A program made the position numbers and the translations under genes. A model generated the notes under the pieces. It ran no database searches. It saw only the letters and a list, made by a program, of their open reading frames with translations, and was not told where the DNA came from. A DNA stretch of 5,649 bases, taken from Deltaproteobacteria bacterium (lineage in GTDB: Bacteria; Myxococcota_A; Polyangia; Palsa-1104; JAEUJZ01). Of the stretch, positions 1 to 5,189 are shown piece after piece. Position 1 is the stretch's first letter, and the number at the start of each line of letters is the position of its first letter. Where the stretch lies: NCBI GenBank assembly GCA_017990795.1, contig JAGNNG010000155.1, positions 1 through 5,649 on the forward strand, read 5' to 3'.

Positions 1-661
1 TACCCGCCATCGCCAGCCGAGGCTGAGCCGCCAACACCTGCGCCAGCTGCAGCGCGCAGGCAAAGACCTGCTCTGCGACGACCACGCGATTTAGCAAGCC
101 CCATGAAAACGCCTCTGCCGCGTCGATCGCGCGCGCGGTCAGCAAGAGCTCGCGCGTGCGACCCAGACCACATAGCGCAATCAGCCTCTGGATACCCTCG
201 GGGGTGTAGATAAGTCCCAGTCGCACCGGCGGCATCTGCAAGGTGACCTCGGGATGGGCCACGCGTAGGTCACAGGACAGTGCTAGCTCGCAGCCGGCTC
301 CGATCGCCGGTCCGTTTAGCGCGGCGACTACCGGCAGTGGTCCTTGGCTGACGGCATACATCGCGCTCTGCAGCGGACCGTGGCCACGCAGCCATGCTGG
401 ATCGGGCTCCTCTGGCAGGCTGCCAATGTCTGAGCCCGCGCAAAACACCGGTCCTTCCCCGGTAAGCACCGCCGCTTGCGCTCCCTCTGCTGCCGCGGTG
501 TGCAGAGCTTGCTCGATGGCCTGGCACAGCGCGGCGTCGAGCGCGTTGCGCTTAGCCGCATGGTGCAGCGTGAGCACTGCAACTTTGGCGGGTGGCGGCG
601 CTGGTGCCTCAGCTTGTGGCGGCGCGGCAGAAACGTAGGTCAGTAGCAGTCGATGCGACAT
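1..661 (-). CDS. Enoyl-CoA hydratase/isomerase family protein (crotonase superfamily), C-terminus cut by window edge
   Basis: A 220-residue open frame reads leftward from ATG at 661 and runs off the window without a stop. It has the crotonase fold signatures in order: KRNALD (about residues 38-42), which opens the CoA-binding region; FCAGSDIG (73-80), the first oxyanion-hole strand; and NGPAIGAGCELALSCDLRVA (116-135), with the second oxyanion-hole region and the first catalytic-type glutamate at E125. Family members are usually 250-280 residues, so roughly 40-60 are missing. Aligned to rat mitochondrial enoyl-CoA hydratase, E125 matches Glu144, but the position of the second catalytic Glu164 is Pro145 (QMPPVRLG). 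The classical hydratase reaction is therefore doubtful; an isomerase or another acyl-CoA reaction is as likely. A proline/alanine-rich stretch (12-25) extends the N-terminus. The gene is divergent from the cytochrome operon. Family membership is secure; substrate is unknown. Confidence 0.93.
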   Translation of the reverse strand, partial: MSHRLLLTYVSAAPPQAEAPAPPPAKVAVLTLHHAAKRNALDAALCQAIEQALHTAAAEGAQAAVLTGEGPVFCAGSDIGSLPEEPDPAWLRGHGPLQSAMYAVSQGPLPVVAALNGPAIGAGCELALSCDLRVAHPEVTLQMPPVRLGLIYTPEGIQRLIALCGLGRTRELLLTARAIDAAEAFSWGLLNRVVVAEQVFACALQLAQVLAAQPRLAMAG

Positions 662-703
662 TTCATGAGGCTCTTGAGCTTGGGCTAGCGGTGCCTGGGT
701 CTA

Positions 704-731
704 ACTATAAAAAATTCTAAAAAGTGCAAAA
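704..731 (-). promoter_or_regulatory. Candidate sigma70-type promoter for the crotonase-family gene
   Basis: This lies in the only strongly AT-rich block of the window (about 701-732). On the minus strand it reads TTTTGC (complement of 726-731), a 16-base spacer, then TATAGT (complement of 704-709). A transcript starting near 697 would have a leader of about 36 bases before the ATG at 661. The -10 box is a good match to TATAAT; the -35 is only moderate. This is a prediction from pattern alone; sigma-factor preferences of the host are unknown. Confidence 0.4.
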
Positions 732-831
732 GCAGGGCCTGCCTGGACCTAACCAGCGACGACTTCACGGCAATCGCAGGGTAGAAAAAGTCGCTCGTCG
801 AGATGGCCCAATTCCGCGCGCGCAGAGCTGG

Positions 832-849
832 CGCAATTTGCGGTATGAT
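832..849 (+). promoter_or_regulatory. Odd palindrome CGCAA-T-TTGCG next to a TATGAT box upstream of the cytochrome operon
   Basis: Positions 832-842 form a perfect 5+1+5 inverted repeat (CGCAA, T, TTGCG). One base later comes TATGAT (844-849), a five-of-six match to the sigma70 -10 box. No convincing -35 box lies 16-18 bases upstream, which could suit an activated promoter with a regulator on the palindrome. If TATGAT is used, transcription would begin near 856. That would make translation from GTG 858 nearly leaderless, while GTG 936 would have a leader of about 80 bases. An arm of five bases can occur by chance. Confidence 0.3.
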
Positions 850-857
850 GGCAAGCA

Positions 858-3305
858 GTGACAAGAGTAAACATCGCCCTCCTTAGGGCTGCTAAGCACG
901 TGGACCAGCTGAGAACCGGTGAGCGCTGCTCGCTAGTGGCTCGACGCTGGTCGCTGATGCTGCTGGCGGCCATGTTGCTGCTGTGGAGTCGGCCCGCAGC
1001 GGCGAGCTTTTTTGACTCTTCACCGGGCAAGCTGGCGCGCGGCCACGGATACATTGACGGCCCGCAGAACTGCAGCAAGTGCCACGTCCCCGGCAAGCGT
1101 GAGATCGACGACAAAAAGTGTCTGGCCTGCCACACGCCGGTCGAGATGCGCATCGATCAGAAAAAGGGCGTCCACGCCTCGCCTAAGGCCATCGGTCGGC
1201 CTTGCCTTTTGTGCCACAAGGAACACAAGGGTCCCGACGCTGACATCTTTGGCTGGACGACCTTTGGCGGGCAGGCAAAGTTTAACCACGACATCTCTGG
1301 CTTTCCGCTCACCGGGCGTCACTCGGTCGTGGATTGCAAGGACTGCCACAAGCAAAAGACGCAGACGGGTCGGCCCAGCTTCCTGTTGGCGCCGACGAAC
1401 TGTCAGGGCTGCCATCGCTCGCCCCACGGTGAGCTGCACGACGTCCTGGCTGGCTGCGAGCGCTGCCACGACGCCAAGAGCTGGCGCCCGCTGGAGCCGA
1501 TGAAGTTTGATCACAACCGCGACGCCCGCTTCCCGCTTGAGACCAAGCACATCGGTGTGCCCTGCAACAGCTGTCATCCCAAGTCGGTGTTTCGGCTTAG
1601 CAACTGGGCCTCGGACTGCACGCCGTGTCACAAGAACGTCCACGGCGAGTCGCTGTTCGGCCAGAAGCACTGCACCAGCTGTCACTCGGCGAAAGTGGAG
1701 TGGAGCAGCATCGACTTTGACCACAACCACAAGACGCGGTTTGCGCTGGAAGGGCCGCATAAGAAGCCCTGCGTGACGTGTCATGCTCCGACGGCTAGGT
1801 CCTCGCCTGGGAAGAACTGCGAGTCTTGCCACAAAGATGTCCACGCGGGCCGCTTCGCCAAGGTCGGCGAGTGCGCAAGCTGCCACCTGGTCACCACCTG
1901 GGGCCCGGAGATGAAGTTTGATCACAACCGGCAGACGCGCTTCCCGCTCTCCGGTCGTCACGAGGTCGTCGACTGCCGTGCCTGCCATCGCGGCAAGGGC
2001 CCCAGCGACTACGAGAACTTCGACAAGCTCATCACCGTCACTGGCACCGGCAAGTCCAAGGTCATCAAGAGCGACTGCATGGGCTGCCACAAGCACGCCG
2101 ACGTCCATAAAAAGCAGTTCACCAACGACCAGTGCCTCAAGTGCCACAGCAAGCCCGGCGAGGTGAAGCAGAGCAGCGATCCCAAGGCCATGCTCGAGCG
2201 AGTCAAGATCGGTCACGGCCCCGGCAAGCCGTTCCAGCTCGTCGATGGCCACAAGATCTCCGACTGCAAAAAGTGTCACAAGAGCGACCAGTATCGCGAC
2301 ACACCGTCGATGTGCGGCAGCTCGGGCTGTCACGTCGATCGGCTGCACAAGGGCTCGCTGGGCAAGGACACCTGCAACAACTGCCACGAGGGCGGCAAGT
2401 GGACGGCCAGCAAGTTTGACCACGACCAGAGCAGCTATCCGCTGGTCGGCAAGCACAAGGAAGTAAAGTGCGAAAACTGCCACCCGGCGCGCGCCTACAA
2501 GCCCACGCCGACGCTGTGCGCCGACGGAAAGTGCCACTTCAAAGACGACGCGCACGAGCGCAGCCTGGGCCTTGCGTGCGAGAAGTGCCACTCGCCCAGC
2601 GGACAGACCAGCTTTGACCACAACGATCCGAAAGAAAAAGACCGGTGGAAGCTAAACGGCAAGCACCAGCAGGTGCGCTGCATCGGCTGCCACCCCAGCC
2701 AGAAGTTTAAGCCGGCGCCGCTCGACTGTCAGGGCTGCCACGCCGACCCTGAGGCCCACAAAGGCGAGCTCGGTATCCGCTGCGCTGGCTGCCACGAGGA
2801 GCAGGGCTTCAAGCAGATCCACAACGGCCACGACATCTTCCCGACCAAGTTTGGCGGCGCTCATGATCGGGTGCCGTGCGCGCAGTGCCACTATCAGGGC
2901 CGCATCCTGCAAGGCATGGCGCAGATGTGCATGGTCTGCCACCAGCGCGACGACATTCACAACAACGCGCTCGGACCTCGCTGCAGCGACTGCCACACCC
3001 AGCAGACCTTTATCGCCGCGCGCTTTAACCACGACCGCGTGGGCTGCACGCTGACCGGGGTGCATCGCGTCCTGCCGTGCATCGACTGTCACAAGGGTGG
3101 CAACTACGCGGGCCTCGCGGCGACGTGTATCTCGTGTCACCGCGATGATGCGATGCGAGTGGCGGCGCTGGGCAATCCGGCTTCGCGCGACAGCAAGGGC
3201 AACGTCACTCGGCATGATGCGGTGACTTCGTGCGGGTTTTGTCACAACACAAGCTCGTTCCGGGCGCTGTCGGCTACCGGCGGCACGGACTCGGTGTGTC
3301 GATGA
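858..3305 (+). CDS. 30-heme exported c-type cytochrome built of ten triheme modules
   Basis: The 815-residue product holds 28 CXXCH and two CX4CH motifs (C486-H492, C554-H560), so up to 30 covalent hemes, about one per 25 mature residues. The motifs group into ten three-heme units. Units 2-10 start with FDH-like motifs at about residues 142, 217, 287, 354, 451, 520, 586, 656 and 723, followed by an FPLxGxH-like block, VxCxxCH, a second heme motif, a DxH-type histidine and a third heme motif. The free histidines suit bis-His ligation. Residues 29-49 form a signal peptide (RRW, hydrophobic core 33-43, PAAA then S50), so heme attachment in the periplasm is expected. The longest frame from GTG 858 is given; GTG 936 would give a more compact signal peptide (residue 27 onward) and may be the true start. 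The sequence resembles cytochrome c3/c7-type and doubled-CXXCH proteins of respiratory bacteria. The stop overlaps the next gene's ATG. Likely role: long-range electron transfer at or across the outer membrane (inferred). Confidence 0.95.
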   Translation: MTRVNIALLRAAKHVDQLRTGERCSLVARRWSLMLLAAMLLLWSRPAAASFFDSSPGKLARGHGYIDGPQNCSKCHVPGKREIDDKKCLACHTPVEMRIDQKKGVHASPKAIGRPCLLCHKEHKGPDADIFGWTTFGGQAKFNHDISGFPLTGRHSVVDCKDCHKQKTQTGRPSFLLAPTNCQGCHRSPHGELHDVLAGCERCHDAKSWRPLEPMKFDHNRDARFPLETKHIGVPCNSCHPKSVFRLSNWASDCTPCHKNVHGESLFGQKHCTSCHSAKVEWSSIDFDHNHKTRFALEGPHKKPCVTCHAPTARSSPGKNCESCHKDVHAGRFAKVGECASCHLVTTWGPEMKFDHNRQTRFPLSGRHEVVDCRACHRGKGPSDYENFDKLITVTGTGKSKVIKSDCMGCHKHADVHKKQFTNDQCLKCHSKPGEVKQSSDPKAMLERVKIGHGPGKPFQLVDGHKISDCKKCHKSDQYRDTPSMCGSSGCHVDRLHKGSLGKDTCNNCHEGGKWTASKFDHDQSSYPLVGKHKEVKCENCHPARAYKPTPTLCADGKCHFKDDAHERSLGLACEKCHSPSGQTSFDHNDPKEKDRWKLNGKHQQVRCIGCHPSQKFKPAPLDCQGCHADPEAHKGELGIRCAGCHEEQGFKQIHNGHDIFPTKFGGAHDRVPCAQCHYQGRILQGMAQMCMVCHQRDDIHNNALGPRCSDCHTQQTFIAARFNHDRVGCTLTGVHRVLPCIDCHKGGNYAGLAATCISCHRDDAMRVAALGNPASRDSKGNVTRHDAVTSCGFCHNTSSFRALSATGGTDSVCR
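936..1004 (+). other. Signal peptide region with the alternative GTG start of the cytochrome
   Basis: Read from GTG at 936, the product begins MARRW, followed by a hydrophobic run of leucine, alanine and methionine and a small-residue end PAAA before serine. This is a textbook-length Sec signal peptide of 23 residues. From GTG 858 the same peptide would carry an unusually long 30-residue N-terminal region. A weak purine-rich GGTGAG at 918-923 lies 12 bases before GTG 936. The signal peptide itself is well supported; the choice of start is not settled. Confidence 0.65.
2313..2333 (+). other. CX4CH heme-binding motif, residues 486-492 of the cytochrome
   Basis: The codons read CGSSGCH, with four residues between the cysteines instead of two. 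It sits where every complete neighbouring unit has its middle CXXCH. The distance from its second cysteine to the next heme motif (15 residues) equals that in normal units, so it is very likely a real heme site. CX4CH heme sites are known from tetraheme cytochrome c3 and related proteins. Confidence 0.85.
2517..2537 (+). other. Second CX4CH heme-binding motif, residues 554-560 of the cytochrome
   Basis: The codons read CADGKCH. It occupies the middle heme position of the unit right after the one with the first CX4CH, 68 residues downstream. The spacing from its second cysteine to the next heme motif is again 15 residues. The matching place in two adjacent units points to duplication of a variant module or to a shared structural need. 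Confidence 0.85.
3302..3305 (+). promoter_or_regulatory. ATGA stop/start overlap joining cytochrome and barrel genes
   Basis: ATG at 3302-3304 shares bases with the cytochrome TGA at 3303-3305. No clear Shine-Dalgarno sequence lies in the preceding 20 bases, so the barrel is probably translated by ribosomes re-initiating after the cytochrome. This supports a fixed co-expression of the pair. Confidence 0.75.
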
Positions 3306-5149
3306 GCGGGCAGCAACTTAGGAGCGCAGCCGGGTCGCGGCCCAAGCTGCCGGATGCAAGCGCACAGCCGCGACGGGGATTGCCGAAGCTGCTGACGGTG
3401 GCGGCAGCGGTGCTACCAGCCGTGGTGCTGCCTGCAGTGGCCTGGGCGGACGTAAAGCCGTCGCTGACTGGCAAGGTGGCGCTGACCGGCTTTTACTACA
3501 CCGAGAGCGACGGCCTTGATCTAGTCAAAGACCCGTCGCAGTACCCGACCAAGATTGCCTCGCTTAGTCAGCTGGGCTTTGGCGAGCTGCGAGTGACGGT
3601 GGCGGGGGCGCGCCTTTTAAAAGAGCGCATCGACTTTCGCCTGGATGCCCGCGTCCGCCTGACCGGCAACTTTGATTACGAGCGCAAGTTCTCTTTTGAC
3701 GACGCGGTGCGCGACCTGTACGTCGACAATCCGGCAGCCTCACTGGGCATCTCGGCTCGTGGCTACCTCGGTGGCTCCGAGTACGACGTGCGCGAAGCCT
3801 ACGTCAGCATTCGCGCTACCCCCAGCTGGCAGATCTCCGTCGGGCGTATGTTTGTGCTCGAAGCGGATGCGATGAAGCTCGACGGCGTGCGGCTTGCGCA
3901 CACCTTCAACGAGCACTGGATGGGCAGCGTCTTTGCCGGTGGCTATCCAAACCCGTACTCGCGGTCGCTGCTTAGCGACTATGCCGCGCCTTGTGGTGCC
4001 GGGGTCTCCGGCCAGCTGACCGGCCTTGCAAATGAGCCCTGCCAAACCGACGGCCTGAAGTTCGGCGTCGGCTTTGGCGTCGGCTCGCGCTACACCTACG
4101 ACACGCTGTGGGGCGCGGTGGGCTTGGTTGGCTCGGTGTTCTTGGGTCCTGGCGACGGTGGGCCGGTCAATGCCGATCCCGCCGCGAACAGTCCGATGGG
4201 CCTTCCCTCCAATGCTCCCGTGACGGGCAATCTGCTGGCGCCTTCGGACGCGCTGGATGCGCCGCGTATCTTTGTCAGCTGGCAGAACTCGTGGCGTCCG
4301 GCAGAGCGCGTCGATCTGATGTCCGACGTCGTGATCGACCTGTACGGCTCTGCCGGTCCGCAGCCGACGCGGATCATGGCGCTGTCGACCATTCGCATCC
4401 TCAATCAGGATCGGCTGACGCTGCGCCTTGGCTACTCGCACATGTCGTCGCTGGCCATCAACATGTTCTTTAGCCGCCTGCTGTACAACCGCCGCAGCGG
4501 CACCACGCTCAGTGCCCAGGGCGCCTCCGCCGTCGAGAACAACCTGACCGTCCTACGCACCGGTCGCGACGAGGGCCGCGCCACCTTTGACACCCGCATC
4601 ATCCGCCGCCTCGGCGCGTTCGTCGAAGGCCGCGTCCGTGCGCGCGCGCTGGTGGGCGGCAGCAGCAACAGCTCGGTCTATACCGACCCCGGCTTCAAGA
4701 ACAACCAGCAGGTGCTGGCGGGCGATGTCAGCGCCGGTGTTCGCGACACCGGCTCGTACAAGGGCATCCGCGCCGGTCTGACTTATAGCGGCATCTTCGA
4801 CTTCCGCGCCTCGAACCACGTCATCAACTTCGACGTTGGGCGCGACTTCGCCTCCGAGCGCTACGGCGTCACCTTCAACTACACCTTGGCGATTACCAAG
4901 GACAAGACCAGCGTCGACGACGCGCTGTCCTGCAACACCATGGAGCCGTGGATAAACTGCTACGGCGCGCGCTCCGGCATGACCCACGAGGTCGGCTTGC
5001 TTGGGACCGCAAACCCGTGGCGCACCTTGTTCTTCCTGCTCGACTATCGCTTTATCGCCATGCTCACCGACCCGCAGGACCGCGCCGTGAACAAGTTTCC
5101 GCCGCTGCTGTCGCACGCCATCCTGCTGCGCTCCGAGTTCCGCTGGTAG
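3302..5149 (+). CDS. Outer-membrane beta-barrel protein, candidate porin partner of the 30-heme cytochrome
   Basis: The start is ATG 3302, whose ATGA overlaps the cytochrome stop, giving 615 residues. An upstream in-frame ATG at 3230 is less likely because it would overlap the cytochrome by 76 bases and bury the signal peptide. Residues 24-49 form a signal peptide (RRGLPK, then an alanine/valine/leucine core, AWA before D50). The mature part of about 566 residues has alternating polar/hydrophobic stretches with turns rich in Gly, Asn and Asp, such as YDVREAYVSI and WQISVGRMFVLEAD (about 161-189), and ends in aromatic Trp (LLRSEFRW). That terminal pattern is the usual outer-membrane barrel insertion signal. 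Two cysteine pairs (C231/C247 and C544/C553) lie in loop-like segments and could form disulfides. No CXXCH is present. Coupling to the cytochrome suggests the sheath of a porin-cytochrome conduit like MtrB, but no MtrB-specific motif was recognised. A general porin or a barrel for another substrate remains possible. Confidence 0.85.
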   Translation: MSGQQLRSAAGSRPKLPDASAQPRRGLPKLLTVAAAVLPAVVLPAVAWADVKPSLTGKVALTGFYYTESDGLDLVKDPSQYPTKIASLSQLGFGELRVTVAGARLLKERIDFRLDARVRLTGNFDYERKFSFDDAVRDLYVDNPAASLGISARGYLGGSEYDVREAYVSIRATPSWQISVGRMFVLEADAMKLDGVRLAHTFNEHWMGSVFAGGYPNPYSRSLLSDYAAPCGAGVSGQLTGLANEPCQTDGLKFGVGFGVGSRYTYDTLWGAVGLVGSVFLGPGDGGPVNADPAANSPMGLPSNAPVTGNLLAPSDALDAPRIFVSWQNSWRPAERVDLMSDVVIDLYGSAGPQPTRIMALSTIRILNQDRLTLRLGYSHMSSLAINMFFSRLLYNRRSGTTLSAQGASAVENNLTVLRTGRDEGRATFDTRIIRRLGAFVEGRVRARALVGGSSNSSVYTDPGFKNNQQVLAGDVSAGVRDTGSYKGIRAGLTYSGIFDFRASNHVINFDVGRDFASERYGVTFNYTLAITKDKTSVDDALSCNTMEPWINCYGARSGMTHEVGLLGTANPWRTLFFLLDYRFIAMLTDPQDRAVNKFPPLLSHAILLRSEFRW

Positions 5150-5160
5150 CACCCTTGACA

Positions 5161-5185
5161 GCACGGCCTTCATTTACGACCGTGC
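5161..5185. other. Small hairpin between the barrel gene and the flavoprotein gene
   Basis: GCACGG (5161-5166) and CCGTGC (5180-5185) are perfect inverse complements around a 13-base loop. No T-run follows, so it is not a standard intrinsic terminator. Its 3' arm ends four bases before the ATG at 5190, so it could affect ribosome access or act as a weak attenuator. With only six pairs it may be incidental. Confidence 0.3.
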
Positions 5186-5189
5186 CCGG

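Larger units (their letters stand above)
1281..3245 (+). repeat. Tandem triheme protein repeats, nine clear copies of about 70 codons after a divergent first unit
   Basis: Successive FDH-type motifs are 75, 70, 67, 97, 69, 66, 70 and 67 residues apart. Within a unit, the first-to-second heme spacing (first Cys to first Cys) is mostly 16-18 residues and the second-to-third mostly 18-20. The divergent first unit (hemes at C72, C88, C116) has the same order and 16-residue first spacing but lacks FDH. Exceptions are the fourth of the nine units, with spacing 34 between its first two hemes, and the last, with 35 between its final two. DNA identity between copies is mostly low, so the duplication is old, though positions 1499-1519 and 1910-1930 are identical over 21 bases. 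Confidence 0.9.

Noticed and set aside
243..638. A 131-codon plus-strand open frame over the crotonase gene
   Set aside because: The minus strand carries complete crotonase motifs in order, while this frame gives a Ser/Ala/Gly-rich sequence without any domain.
732..742. GCAGG-G-CCTGC interrupted palindrome in the intergenic region
   Set aside because: Five-base arms in GC-rich DNA are expected by chance and it is not placed against a convincing promoter element.
1499..1930. A 21-base exact repeat (1499-1519 and 1910-1930) as a possible mobile element or recombination site
   Set aside because: Both copies encode the same conserved FDHN segment in the same frame, so it is explained by the protein repeat. 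No element ends or transposase are present.
1020..2621. A 533-codon open frame on the minus strand inside the cytochrome gene
   Set aside because: Its protein is dominated by Val-Ala and Leu runs that arise because Cys-His codons (TGCCAC) read GTGGCA on the other strand. It shows no domain, and the plus strand has unmistakable heme motifs.
2652..3245. A 197-codon minus-strand open frame in the 3' part of the cytochrome
   Set aside because: Same cause: a GC-rich antisense shadow of the heme repeats with no recognisable family signature.
3230..3301. An upstream ATG extending the barrel protein by 24 residues
   Set aside because: It would overlap the cytochrome coding end by 76 bases and place a long polar segment before the signal peptide. 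The ATGA overlap start at 3302 is the usual arrangement.
3740..4441. Minus-strand open frames inside the barrel gene, including one at 4553-5173
   Set aside because: Low-complexity Arg/Ala/Val-rich translations opposite a gene with a clear signal peptide and barrel end; no start signal or family match seen.
5155..5160. A perfect TTGACA -35 box after the barrel gene
   Set aside because: No -10-like sequence lies 16-18 bases downstream (that place reads GACCGT) and the ATG at 5190 is too close for a normal leader.
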